Source of the DNA: Clostridia bacterium
GTDB lineage: Bacteria > Bacillota > Clostridia > Oscillospirales > Acutalibacteraceae
DNA: 64,000 nt
Direction of reading: 5' to 3'
Assembly: GCA_017409845.1 (NCBI GenBank)
Contig: JAFQRY010000011.1
Coordinates: 62,001-126,000, forward strand
Positions 9,025-17,006 of the stretch are shown piece after piece (within the stretch, counting starts at the first letter, position 1; every line of letters begins with the position of its first letter). Position numbers and translations under genes: made by a program. Under the pieces are notes generated by a model. The model did no database searches and was not told where the DNA came from. It worked only from the letters and a program-made list of their open reading frames with translations.

Positions 9025-9588
9025 ATGTCAATTATCAATAAAGAAATTTCAGATTTCAAGACTTATGCATTTCACGAAAACGAGTTTAAAACAGTTTCAA
9101 AGGATGATATTCTCGGCAAATGGAGTGTTTTCTTTTTCTATCCCGCCGACTTCACCTTTATTTGTCCTACCGAACTTGAAGATTTAGCGAATAAATACGA
9201 GGATTTCAGAAGTGTCGGCTGCGAGATTTACTCTGTTTCTACCGATACTCATTTTGTTCACAAAGCATGGCACGATGCATCCGAGCGAATCAAAAAAATC
9301 AACTATCCTATGCTTGCAGACCCTACTCACGCAATTTCAAAGGACTTTGAAGTTCTCATTGAATCCGACGGGTTAGCTGAGCGAGGCACATTCATCATCA
9401 ATCCCGAAGGTAAAATTGTTGGCTATGAAGTAACCGCAGGTAATGTGGGCAGAAATGCAGAAGAGCTTTTCCGAAAAGTTCAAGCTTGTCAGTTCGTTCA
9501 CGCTCACGGCGACCAGGTTTGTCCTGCCAACTGGCAGCCGGGTGCCGAAACTCTTAAACCCAGCCTTGATCTTGTAGGGCAGTTATAA
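9025..9588 (+). CDS. ahpC: alkyl hydroperoxide reductase subunit C (typical 2-Cys peroxiredoxin)
   Basis: 187 residues, full family length. Peroxidatic Cys is C47 in DFTFICPTE and resolving Cys is C166 in VCPANW, both in the standard AhpC positions. It reduces hydrogen peroxide and organic peroxides and needs re-reduction by an AhpF-type flavoprotein, which is encoded next and overlaps its stop by one base (TAATG). AAAGGAG lies just before the start. With the superoxide reductase upstream it forms a compact superoxide-to-water module, useful to an obligate anaerobe exposed to oxygen or bile stress. Confidence 0.96.
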   Translation: MSIINKEISDFKTYAFHENEFKTVSKDDILGKWSVFFFYPADFTFICPTELEDLANKYEDFRSVGCEIYSVSTDTHFVHKAWHDASERIKKINYPMLADPTHAISKDFEVLIESDGLAERGTFIINPEGKIVGYEVTAGNVGRNAEELFRKVQACQFVHAHGDQVCPANWQPGAETLKPSLDLVGQL

Positions 9589-11237
9589 TGGGTGCTCAGA
9601 AAATCAAACCCGAGGATTTATATGATGTAATTGTAGTTGGCGGCGGTCCTGCAGGACTTACCGCCGCACTTTATCTGGCACGCGCAAAATACAGAGTATT
9701 GGTGCTTGAAAAAGAACAGTTTGGCGGACAGATTACAATTACAAATGAGGTCGTAAACTATCCGGGCATTGGAAAAACAAGCGGTAAAGCACTTACAGAA
9801 ACAATGCGCCGTCAAGCAGAAGCCTTCGGAGCAGAATGCCTGCTCGCCGAGGCTAAAGGCTTGGATATAAATGAAGATGTCAAAACAGTTCATACCACCC
9901 GAGGAGATTTTAATTGTCTTGGCATCTTAATTGCAACCGGTGCACATCCCGGAACAGTCGGATTCAAAGGAGAAGAAGAACACAAAGGACAGGGCGTTGC
10001 CTACTGTGCAACCTGCGACGGCGAATTTTTTACGGATAAAGAGATTTTCGTTGTTGGCGGAGGCTTTGCCGCCGCTGAAGAAAGTGTATTTTTAACCAAG
10101 TTTGCCAGACATGTGACAATTTTTATCCGTAAAGACGATTTCAGCTGTGCTGCTTCTGTTGCAGACAAAGCGAAAAATCACGAAAAAATAACCGTTATCA
10201 CCAATACTGTTGTTGAAGAAGTATCAGGCGAAAACGGTCTGAATTATATCCGATATAAAAACACCAAAAACGGTGAGATAACCGAATACCGTGCTGAAAA
10301 CGGAGACTTTTTCGGAGTGTTTGTGTTTGCAGGATATTCTCCCGATACTGAATTGGTAAAGGATATACTCGAATTAAATGAGCACGGATATATCGTTACC
10401 GATTCGGAACAGAAAACAAGCGTTGACGGAATTTATGCCGCAGGAGATGTGTGCATAAAGCCTCTCCGTCAGATTGTTACCGCCACTGGCGACGGCGCTC
10501 TTGCAGCAACAGAGCTTGAAAAGTATGTTGCAACCATACAGCAAAAAACGGGACTGTATGCAAACCGGCCAACAGCAAAAGCTATTGAAGAATCGCCCGT
10601 AACGGAAGAAAACACTGCTCAAGATTCCGACGAAATCTTTTCCTCTGATATGAAACAGCAATTAAACGGCGTATTCAGCAAAATGCAGAACAATCTAAGA
10701 TTAAAACTGTATTTGGATAACCGTCCCGTTTCAACAGAGCTTGAGAGTTTTATTACAAATCTCGCAGCACTTACGGACAAACTCACGGTATCGGTTGTCG
10801 ACAGAAACGATGCTGAAAATAAAGCGCCTTGTGTATGTGTTTTTCTTGAAGACGGAACTGACACGGGTATTGCATTCCACGGTGTCCCCTCAGGTCACGA
10901 GTTCACCTCGTTTATGCTTGGATTATATAATGCGGCTGGACCGGGTCAGAAAACAGATGAACAAACCTATCAGGAAATCAAAGATATAAAGACTTCTGTT
11001 GATATAAAAATATTGGTAACTTTATCTTGTACGATGTGCCCTGACTTGGTTATTGCTTGTCAGCGAATTGCTACGCTTAATCCGAATATCCGTGCCGAAG
11101 TTTACGATATTCAGCATTTTGAAGAGTTGAAGAAACAATACAATGTTATGAGTGTTCCGTGTTTGTTTATTAATGATGATAAGGTGTCATTCGGTAAGAA
11201 AAATATAAATCAGATTTTGGATTTAATAAAACATTGA
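9588..11237 (+). CDS. AhpF-type peroxiredoxin reductase with rearranged domain order
   Basis: 549 residues. The first 310 or so form a thioredoxin-reductase-like flavoprotein: FAD motif GGGPAG (18-23), redox pair C140-C143 in CATC, a second nucleotide motif VVGGGFAAAEE and the GIYAAGDVC FAD tail. Residues about 350-549 form a tandem thioredoxin-like module with the CxxC C481-C484 in SCTMCPDLV. Canonical AhpF has that module at the N terminus, so the order is reversed here. It should pass NAD(P)H electrons to AhpC, whose gene overlaps this one by a single base. The Trx-like module probably serves as the docking electron shuttle. Confidence 0.88.
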   Translation: MGAQKIKPEDLYDVIVVGGGPAGLTAALYLARAKYRVLVLEKEQFGGQITITNEVVNYPGIGKTSGKALTETMRRQAEAFGAECLLAEAKGLDINEDVKTVHTTRGDFNCLGILIATGAHPGTVGFKGEEEHKGQGVAYCATCDGEFFTDKEIFVVGGGFAAAEESVFLTKFARHVTIFIRKDDFSCAASVADKAKNHEKITVITNTVVEEVSGENGLNYIRYKNTKNGEITEYRAENGDFFGVFVFAGYSPDTELVKDILELNEHGYIVTDSEQKTSVDGIYAAGDVCIKPLRQIVTATGDGALAATELEKYVATIQQKTGLYANRPTAKAIEESPVTEENTAQDSDEIFSSDMKQQLNGVFSKMQNNLRLKLYLDNRPVSTELESFITNLAALTDKLTVSVVDRNDAENKAPCVCVFLEDGTDTGIAFHGVPSGHEFTSFMLGLYNAAGPGQKTDEQTYQEIKDIKTSVDIKILVTLSCTMCPDLVIACQRIATLNPNIRAEVYDIQHFEELKKQYNVMSVPCLFINDDKVSFGKKNINQILDLIKH

Positions 11238-11262
11238 TAACAATTAAATAGGCTATATAAAG

Positions 11263-11302
11263 AATCAGGTGCAACGGGATTTAATTTCTGCTACACCTGA
11301 TT
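11263..11302 (+). terminator. probable terminator of the superoxide/peroxide operon
   Basis: AATCAGGTG (11263-11271) and CACCTGATT (11294-11302) are perfect complements with a 22-base loop, followed by ATATCTTTTTATAT. The long loop makes it weaker than a classical terminator. Confidence 0.6.
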
Positions 11303-11450
11303 ATATCTTTTTATATAAACTTTTTATGTGGGGTGTAAGGGGTGCCCCCCTTAATTGCGGATTTGTACGTTCAAATCCATTGCTCGCTAAGACAAACGCC
11401 AAACACTTTTGAATTTAAAATCAACACTTTTGCAGCACAGCCGAAAACTG

Positions 11451-11479
11451 TTGACAAATTATTCTTATATTGTTACAAT
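11451..11479 (+). promoter_or_regulatory. consensus sigma-A promoter of the modifying-enzyme array
   Basis: TTGACA at 11451-11456, a 17-base spacer and TACAAT at 11474-11479. It is the only strong promoter seen ahead of the 18 closely spaced genes from 11648 to 21910. Confidence 0.85.
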
Positions 11480-11511
11480 AAATAAAAATTACTGAAAGGC
11501 AGGTGGACAAG

Positions 11512-11568
11512 ATGACAATGATGATTATCACAATGAATCGGAGAGCCGTTTTGTCCGTTTGCGATTGA
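11512..11568 (+). CDS. 18-codon leader peptide ahead of the array
   Basis: The ORF encodes MTMMIITMNRRAVLSVCD and stops at TGA 11566-11568. It lies about 26 bases after the expected transcription start, with an AAGGCAGGTGG purine-rich site before the ATG. Codons 10-11 (CGGAGA, 11539-11544) are exactly complementary to TCTCCG (11601-11606) in the left arm of the following terminator hairpin. A second pair, GGACAA (11505-11510) with TTGTCC (11551-11556), could mask the ribosome site. Ribosome position on this ORF could therefore decide whether transcription continues, as in leaders of Firmicutes antibiotic resistance genes. Expression is inferred. Confidence 0.6.
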   Translation: MTMMIITMNRRAVLSVCD

Positions 11569-11595
11569 TGTAATTTATATCTTTCTGTGAATTGC

Positions 11596-11630
11596 AGGCA
11601 TCTCCGTTTCGGAGGTGCCTTTATTATTTT
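11596..11630 (+). terminator. attenuator terminator between leader ORF and array
   Basis: AGGCATCTCCG (11596-11606), loop TTT and CGGAGGTGCCT (11610-11620) form an 11-bp stem followed by TTATTATTTT. Its placement after a promoter and leader ORF but before the first structural gene makes it a conditional terminator. Confidence 0.8.
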
Positions 11631-11647
11631 GCAGAAAGGGATTTTTA

Positions 11648-12097
11648 ATGTACAAAATTAAACCTTTAGAACAAGAAAACATCATATTTATTTGTAGTCT
11701 TATGTCTGAACCAAACAACATTTCCTCTTTACACACAGATATAATACCCTTGGATGAATGGCAAAAATCATTTGCAGAAGCTGAAGATGATAAAGATGAA
11801 GAAAACTTTATTGTTTATAACAAAAATATTCCGTGTGGTTGGTTAAAACTGAATGGACTTAAAAGCAACGATATTGCTTGGATTTCAATGCTTGTTGTCC
11901 CTGAAAAGTTTAAGCGTCAAGGCATCGGAAAATTTGCTGTAGAATTTGCTGCTCAATATCTAAAACACCGTGGATATAGATATATAAAGTTGCAAACAAC
12001 AACAGATAATTCAGCTGCATTGAGTCTATACAGTAAATGTGGTTTTACCATAGTCAACCAATCTACTACAAAAATTACGATGTGCAAAGAGGTATAA
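11648..12097 (+). CDS. GNAT acetyltransferase (array gene 1)
   Basis: 149 residues with the ATG at 11648 preceded by AGAAAGG; an in-frame GTG at 11615 lies inside the attenuator hairpin and was rejected. The GNAT acetyl-CoA loop is KFKRQGIGKF (motif A, R/Q-x-x-G-x-G), preceded by the strand AWISMLVVP and followed by NSAALSLYSKCGF, the usual motif B. The N-terminal part, with MSEPNNISSLH, is of the kind seen in small-molecule and drug N-acetyltransferases. The substrate cannot be deduced. The next gene starts three bases after the stop. Confidence 0.82.
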   Translation: MYKIKPLEQENIIFICSLMSEPNNISSLHTDIIPLDEWQKSFAEAEDDKDEENFIVYNKNIPCGWLKLNGLKSNDIAWISMLVVPEKFKRQGIGKFAVEFAAQYLKHRGYRYIKLQTTTDNSAALSLYSKCGFTIVNQSTTKITMCKEV

Positions 12098-12099
12098 AA

Positions 12100-12573
12100 A
12101 TGACAAAAGAATGCTGTTGGTGCAATTTTACTGACGAAGAAAAACAAAACATTTTATTTGAAAGTGCATATTGGTATGTGTTTCTGGCAGACAATCAGGA
12201 TTATATAGGAAGATGTGTTATCGTTCTTAAACGGCATAGTGAAAGTCTGTCAGACCTTGATTTGTCCGAATGGATTGAATTGAAAGAACTAATCAACAGG
12301 CTCGAAAAATGTTTTGAAAAAATATTGGGTGCTGATTTGTGTAATTGGAGTTGTCTGATGAATGATTTTTATAAATCAGCCACTCCCAACCCACACTTGC
12401 ATCTTCATGTAAGACCTCGATATAGCAAAGCCATAACTATAAACGGCAGTAGTTATATTGATACAGAATTCGGGCATCATTATCAACCTAAAAAAGAAAC
12501 ATTGTTGACAAATGATAACAGAAAAATATTGCTTAATATGATGAAAACCTTTTTAAATCAGGAGCAGAAATGA
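12100..12573 (+). CDS. HIT-family hydrolase/transferase (array gene 2)
   Basis: 157 residues. The histidine triad is H99, H101 and H103 in PHLHLHVRPR, the signature of the HIT superfamily, whose members hydrolyse or transfer nucleotidyl groups through a covalent His-AMP intermediate. C5, C6 and C8 near the N terminus may bind a metal, as in some HIT proteins. The ATG at 12100 was chosen over an upstream in-frame start that runs into the previous gene. The stop overlaps the next start as ATGA. A role in removing adenylyl groups or acting on nucleotidylated compounds is only conjecture. Confidence 0.83.
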   Translation: MTKECCWCNFTDEEKQNILFESAYWYVFLADNQDYIGRCVIVLKRHSESLSDLDLSEWIELKELINRLEKCFEKILGADLCNWSCLMNDFYKSATPNPHLHLHVRPRYSKAITINGSSYIDTEFGHHYQPKKETLLTNDNRKILLNMMKTFLNQEQK

Positions 12574-13199
12574 TTACACTAACCGAATATCTGAACAACC
12601 CTTGCGGAACATTATCCATTCCATATTGGAAAGCTAAAATTATAACCATTCCGTCTGATATGATAATTCTGCACGACAGAGATTTTTCATCTGACATATT
12701 ATCCGAATACACAGACGAAAAGTATTTTCGTTTGTATCACAGCCTTAAAGATATACCTGAAATTGCAACAGATGATTTTGAAATCACAACTGCAACACGA
12801 AGAGATATAAAAGCAATCGTGCAGATAGTCAACGATTCATATACAGATATTTCGATTAACAAGGAACTGATCAAAAGCTATACCCAAACACCTGTTTATA
12901 ACAAAAACTTATGGAAAATGGTTAAAGAAAAAGCAACGGACAAATATGTCAGTTGCGGTTTGGCTGATTATGATGCGGAAGCAAAAGAACTTATACTTGA
13001 ATGGATACAAGTGTTACCTGAATACCGTGGTAAGAAAATCGGACAGTTAATTGTAAACGAACTGCTGTTCAGAATGAAAGATGTTGCAGATTTTGCAACT
13101 GTTTCGGGTAAAGTAGATAACGAAACAAATCCCGAAGCACTATACAGAAAATGCGGATTTGTCGGCAATGATGTATGGCACATTCTGCATAAGAAATGA
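12570..13199 (+). CDS. two-part GNAT acetyltransferase (array gene 3)
   Basis: 209 residues. The first 65 residues form a separate N-terminal segment (EYLNNPCGTLSIPYWK) that I know only as a companion to some Clostridial GNAT domains. The rest is a GNAT domain with EWIQVLPEYRGKKIGQLIV as strand 4 and acetyl-CoA loop, and NPEALYRKCGF as motif B. The start overlaps the HIT gene stop by four bases (ATGA), indicating translational coupling. Substrate unknown. Confidence 0.8.
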   Translation: MITLTEYLNNPCGTLSIPYWKAKIITIPSDMIILHDRDFSSDILSEYTDEKYFRLYHSLKDIPEIATDDFEITTATRRDIKAIVQIVNDSYTDISINKELIKSYTQTPVYNKNLWKMVKEKATDKYVSCGLADYDAEAKELILEWIQVLPEYRGKKIGQLIVNELLFRMKDVADFATVSGKVDNETNPEALYRKCGFVGNDVWHILHKK

Positions 13200-13208
13200 G
13201 GCTCGACA

Positions 13209-13892
13209 ATGCAATACAAAGCAATATTCTTTGACCGTGACGGCACACTGACATATTTCACCGCAGAAAAAGAGGCTTGGCGTAACGAGCAAATCATCAA
13301 TTGGAGCGGTAAGCCGTTTAAACTTGATTACGATAAAATGATGTCTTTGTTTCACCTTGCAAGTGAAGGCAGAAAGCCTTGGTATAAAACGCTTGATGAT
13401 GAGCGTGAATTTTTCAGAAGATATTATTGTCACCTTCTTGTCGGTGAGGGTGTAACGGAAAACGTTGATGAAAAAGCGGATTGCCTTTTGAATGAGCTTT
13501 GGTGCAACGGTGACAGAGCTTTGTTTTTAGAAACGGTTGAGGTGCTTGAATATTTTAAAAGCCGTGGCTACAAAATGGGTGTTATAAGCGATACATCTCC
13601 GTCGCTTGAATTCACATTGCAACAGCTTGGTATTGCAAAATACTTCACGTCGTTTACTGCAAGCTCGTTGGTCGGTGCCGGAAAACCAAGCCCGATTATT
13701 TTCAACGCTGCACTTGAAGCACAAGGTATAACCGCATCTGAAAGCATATTTGTTGACGATTGCAAAGAAGAAGCCGAAGGTGCAAGAAAGCAAGGTTTTA
13801 CTGCTTTTTATCTTGACCGAAGCGGAGAAAACAACGAAGAATGGACAATACACAATCTGAAACAGTTGATGGAAAAAGAGGATTTAAAATGA
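13209..13892 (+). CDS. HAD-superfamily hydrolase (array gene 4)
   Basis: 227 residues. Motif I is FFDRDGTLT with nucleophile D9 and acid/base D11; motif II is VISDTS; the motif III lysine lies in GAGKPSP; motif IV is FVDDCKEEAEGA. The helical cap between motifs I and II fits subclass IA, typical of phosphatases of sugar phosphates and similar small molecules. In an array with a phosphotransferase-like gene it might reverse or process phosphorylated products, but nothing shows this directly. It overlaps the following methyltransferase by four bases. Confidence 0.85.
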   Translation: MQYKAIFFDRDGTLTYFTAEKEAWRNEQIINWSGKPFKLDYDKMMSLFHLASEGRKPWYKTLDDEREFFRRYYCHLLVGEGVTENVDEKADCLLNELWCNGDRALFLETVEVLEYFKSRGYKMGVISDTSPSLEFTLQQLGIAKYFTSFTASSLVGAGKPSPIIFNAALEAQGITASESIFVDDCKEEAEGARKQGFTAFYLDRSGENNEEWTIHNLKQLMEKEDLK

Positions 13893-14647
13893 TCGACTAC
13901 ACTAAAATAAATTCAGAAACTTGGGATTTGTGGGCGGAAGACGGCTGCGAATATACCTTGCCCATAAGTCACGAGGAATACGAGGAAATTACTGCTGATG
14001 ATTTTTCGGTTATTCTTACTCCTTGCATTGCCGTTCCTCACGAATGGTTTGGTGATTTGAGAGGTAAAAAGGTGTTGGGACTTGCAAGCAGCGGCGGTCA
14101 GCAGATGCCCGTTCTTTCAAAGCTCGGTGCAAATTGTACCGTGTTTGATTATTCCGACAGACAGCTTGAAGCAGAGAAAATGGTGTCCGAAAGAGAAGGT
14201 TACAACATCACTATCATCAAAGGTGATATGTCAAAAACGCTTCCGTTTGAAGATGAAAGCTTTGATTTGATTTTTCACCCCGTTTCAAACAACTATGTTG
14301 AAGATGTTTATCACGTCTGGAACGAGTGTTACCGTGTGCTTAAAAAGGGTGGCAGACTGCTTTCGGGTCTTGATAACGGCATAGATTATTTATTTGAAGA
14401 AGACGATCCGTTGAAAGTGGTTAATCCCTTGCCGTTCAATCCCCTCAAAATGCCGAAAGAACGTCTTGACACAATGATTGCAAACGGTGACGGCGTTCAG
14501 TTCAGCCATACTCTCGATGAACAAATCGGCGGTCAGCTCAAAGCGGGATTTACACTCAAAGCATTGTACGAAGACCGTGACGGAGAAGGCGGAAACATAA
14601 TCGGCAAATATTATCCGCAGTATGTTGCTACATTTGCGGTGAAATAA
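13889..14647 (+). CDS. SAM-dependent methyltransferase, class I (array gene 5)
   Basis: 252 residues. The ATG at 13889 overlaps the HAD gene stop as ATGA; an in-frame ATG at 13841 lies well inside that gene and was rejected. Motif I is KKVLGLASSGGQQ (61-72), motif II ends in the acidic TVFDYSD, and FDLIFHPVSNNYVEDVYHV plus RVLKKGGRLLSG match later class I motifs. The form with LASSGGQQ is common in a Clostridial small-molecule methyltransferase group. Substrate unknown. Confidence 0.85.
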   Translation: MIDYTKINSETWDLWAEDGCEYTLPISHEEYEEITADDFSVILTPCIAVPHEWFGDLRGKKVLGLASSGGQQMPVLSKLGANCTVFDYSDRQLEAEKMVSEREGYNITIIKGDMSKTLPFEDESFDLIFHPVSNNYVEDVYHVWNECYRVLKKGGRLLSGLDNGIDYLFEEDDPLKVVNPLPFNPLKMPKERLDTMIANGDGVQFSHTLDEQIGGQLKAGFTLKALYEDRDGEGGNIIGKYYPQYVATFAVK

Positions 14648-14656
14648 GGTGAGTTT

Positions 14657-15208
14657 ATGGACAACTTAAAAAACAACGCCGACAAATTGCTTTATGATTT
14701 CGGTTTGCTTAATGAATTAAAAAATTACGGCACTCCTTATATTGTCGGCAGTTATGCTATGGATTTAATGGTGTGGAATGACTTGGATATTTATGTTTCC
14801 AACGAATTTATGTCAACAGAGAAATTATATGAGCTGACTTGTTTTATACTTAACACTTTCTGCCCTGTATGGTATGAAGCAAAGAAAGATATTGTCGACG
14901 GCAAAATCGCTTGGTTTCACGGCTTTGAAACAGAGGTTTTAAGTGAGCTTTGGAATATTGATATATGGTTCTTTGATAATGAAGCTATCACAAATACTAT
15001 TGAATTTTGTAACAGAATCAAGGCTCAAGCAGATACCGATGAAACAAAGAGAAAGTCTGCAATAAATATCAAACAAGCCTTAATTGAAAATGAACAATAT
15101 GGCTTCAGAAAATATACGAGTATGGATGTATATAAGGCTGTGTTTGAAATGGAAATAACTAGTTATATGGAATTTATTTCACAACAACAGTTAAAAACAA
15201 GGAGATAA
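14657..15208 (+). CDS. nucleotidyltransferase-fold protein (array gene 6)
   Basis: 183 residues. GSYAMDLMVWNDLDIYV (31-47) contains the GS motif and the D42/D44 pair (DxD) of the polymerase-beta-type nucleotidyltransferase fold. A third acidic residue is likely in ELWNIDIWF, where the fold places its third carboxylate. The general layout resembles small single-domain enzymes such as lincosamide or aminoglycoside adenylyltransferases, but the similarity is only structural in kind. GTGAG lies before the ATG. Activity on a drug is possible, not shown. Confidence 0.7.
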   Translation: MDNLKNNADKLLYDFGLLNELKNYGTPYIVGSYAMDLMVWNDLDIYVSNEFMSTEKLYELTCFILNTFCPVWYEAKKDIVDGKIAWFHGFETEVLSELWNIDIWFFDNEAITNTIEFCNRIKAQADTDETKRKSAINIKQALIENEQYGFRKYTSMDVYKAVFEMEITSYMEFISQQQLKTRR

Positions 15209-15212
15209 AACA

Positions 15213-15662
15213 ATGAGTATTCTTACAGTTGCAAGCGGTCAATCAGTTTACCGTGGATATGAATATTACACGCAAAACAAGGTTTTGGTACATACTCAAA
15301 TTAACGATAACGAGTTTGAGGGATTTGTTAAGGGTTCGGAGGATAAGCCATATAAAGTTCACATTAATATTGCAAAGCCGAAAACATCAACTTGCGATTG
15401 TCCTTTTGCAAACGGTAAAAGAGTTTGCAAACATATGGTTGCGGTTTTCTTTGCGGCATTCCCCGAAGAAGCAGAGCAATATATCGCAGAATTGGAAGCT
15501 TATTATGAGGAAGAAAAGCGATACGAAGAACTTGACAATATGATTCAAGAATATGTAAAGAAATTAACTAAACCTCAGTTGCAAGAAATTCTGCTTCAGG
15601 TTTTATATGACGGTCCCGAATGGCAGTTTGAAAAATTTATTCGTGAATATATCGAATATTGA
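15213..15662 (+). CDS. SWIM zinc-finger protein (array gene 7)
   Basis: 149 residues. C61, C63, C72 and H74 form the CxC...CxH SWIM motif in CDCPFANGKRVCKH. The N-terminal half is a small beta-rich region (YEYYTQNKVLVH), and the C-terminal third is helical and acidic. SWIM domains are thought to bind DNA or proteins. It is the only likely nucleic-acid-binding or regulatory product in the array, so it might be an accessory or regulatory protein. AAGGAG lies just before the start. Confidence 0.82.
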   Translation: MSILTVASGQSVYRGYEYYTQNKVLVHTQINDNEFEGFVKGSEDKPYKVHINIAKPKTSTCDCPFANGKRVCKHMVAVFFAAFPEEAEQYIAELEAYYEEEKRYEELDNMIQEYVKKLTKPQLQEILLQVLYDGPEWQFEKFIREYIEY

Positions 15663-15691
15663 TTTTGGTGACAAAATGATATTAAAGATAG

Positions 15692-16111
15692 GTGGAAATC
15701 AGAGTAATGACTGCTGATGACTACGATTCCGTAGCAAAGCTATGGACAAACGCAAGCGGTGTAGGTGTAAATCCCGACGATTCAAAAGAAAACATTTCAA
15801 AATATCTTCAAAGAAATCCTAATACAAGTTTTGTTGCTGTTGAAAACGGTGAAATTGTAGGTGCTATTTTAGCAGGTCACGACGGATACAGAGGTTTTAT
15901 TCATCACACCGCCGTTTCAGCCTCACACAGAGGAACAGGAATAGGAACAAAGTTAGTAAATGCTGCTGTTGATGCGATCAGAAATGAAGGTATAAACAAG
16001 GTTGTTTTGGTTGCGTTTAAGACAAACACTCTCGGAAACAACTTTTGGGAGAAACAAGGTTTTGCTGTAAGGGAAGATTTATATTACAGAGATTTGAGAA
16101 TTAATAACTAA
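15692..16111 (+). CDS. GNAT acetyltransferase, GTG start (array gene 8)
   Basis: 139 residues starting at GTG 15692, chosen because MEIRVMTADDYDSV is the expected first strand of a GNAT domain; the only in-frame ATG would cut into that strand. HRGTGIGTKLV is the acetyl-CoA loop and NTLGNNFWEKQGF is motif B. The compact size and GYRGFIHHTAV strand resemble YpeA/RimI-like GNATs. It could modify a protein N terminus or a small amine; substrate unknown. Spacing to the neighbours is under 31 bases on each side. Confidence 0.82.
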   Translation: MEIRVMTADDYDSVAKLWTNASGVGVNPDDSKENISKYLQRNPNTSFVAVENGEIVGAILAGHDGYRGFIHHTAVSASHRGTGIGTKLVNAAVDAIRNEGINKVVLVAFKTNTLGNNFWEKQGFAVREDLYYRDLRINN

Positions 16112-16133
16112 ATTTAAACATAGGTGAAGCCAT

Positions 16134-17006
16134 ATGGAAATCATATCAAAAGAACCCATAAACAAAGGTTGGTCATGTGATAAGAAATACTGTGTCACAA
16201 CTGCTGACGGAACTAAATATCTTTTGCGTGTCACTCCGTTTGACAAAAGTGCGAACCGTGAGAATATGTTCCGTATGCAGCAAGAAGTTGCGAAACTCGG
16301 TATTCCTATGTGCAAGTCACTTGAAATCGGCGAATGTGATGAGGGTATTTACATTTTGCAGACTTGGGTTGACGGCAAAGATGCAAATGAGGTTATACCG
16401 TATCTTACAGACTCTGAACAGTATGCTCTCGGACTTGAAGCGGGCAAAATTCTAAAGAAAATTCACTCTATTCCCGCACCTGAAAATCAGCAGGATTGGG
16501 AAACCCGTATCAACGATAAAGCAGATTTGAGAATCAGAAAATATAACGAATGTCTTCTGAAATATGATAACGGTCAGGCTTTTATTGACTTCATCAACGC
16601 AAACCGTTATCTGCTCAAAGGCAGACCGCAGGTGTTTCAGCACGGTGATTATCACATCGGCAATATGATGATTGAAAACGGCAAAGTTGTTATTATCGAC
16701 TTTGACCGCTACGATTTCGGCGATCCGTGGGAAGAATTCAAGAGTATTACCTGGTGTGCACAGGCTTCTCCGCTTTTCGCTTCGGGTATGGTCAACGGAT
16801 ATTTTGACAATGATGTGCCTATGGAGTTCTGGAAACTTCTTGCATTATATATCAGCCTTGGTACAATTACTTCTCTGCCATGGGCAATTCCGTATGGCGA
16901 AGGCGAAGTTCAGACTATGCGAAACCTTGCAAATGAAGTGCTTGAATGGTATGACAATATGCAGAATCCTGTGCCGAGTTGGTACACAAAAGAGGTGCAA
17001 CTATGA
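16134..17006 (+). CDS. aminoglycoside-phosphotransferase-family kinase (array gene 9)
   Basis: 290 residues with the bilobal APH kinase layout. The catalytic loop is HGDYHIGN with H170, D172 and N177, and the metal-binding motif is IIDFDRYDFGDP with D189. Upstream, YLLRVTPF carries the probable ATP-anchoring residue and LETWV-like ILQTWVDG is the hinge. Family members phosphorylate aminoglycosides, macrolides, choline or other hydroxyl compounds. The following gene is an AAC(6')-like acetyltransferase whose start overlaps this stop (ATGA), so an aminoglycoside substrate is an attractive inference but is unproven. Confidence 0.85.
   Translation: MEIISKEPINKGWSCDKKYCVTTADGTKYLLRVTPFDKSANRENMFRMQQEVAKLGIPMCKSLEIGECDEGIYILQTWVDGKDANEVIPYLTDSEQYALGLEAGKILKKIHSIPAPENQQDWETRINDKADLRIRKYNECLLKYDNGQAFIDFINANRYLLKGRPQVFQHGDYHIGNMMIENGKVVIIDFDRYDFGDPWEEFKSITWCAQASPLFASGMVNGYFDNDVPMEFWKLLALYISLGTITSLPWAIPYGEGEVQTMRNLANEVLEWYDNMQNPVPSWYTKEVQL

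Noticed and set aside
13841-13888. 16-residue N-terminal extension of the array methyltransferase
   Set aside because: It is encoded within the HAD hydrolase gene; the ATGA overlap at 13889 is the better start.
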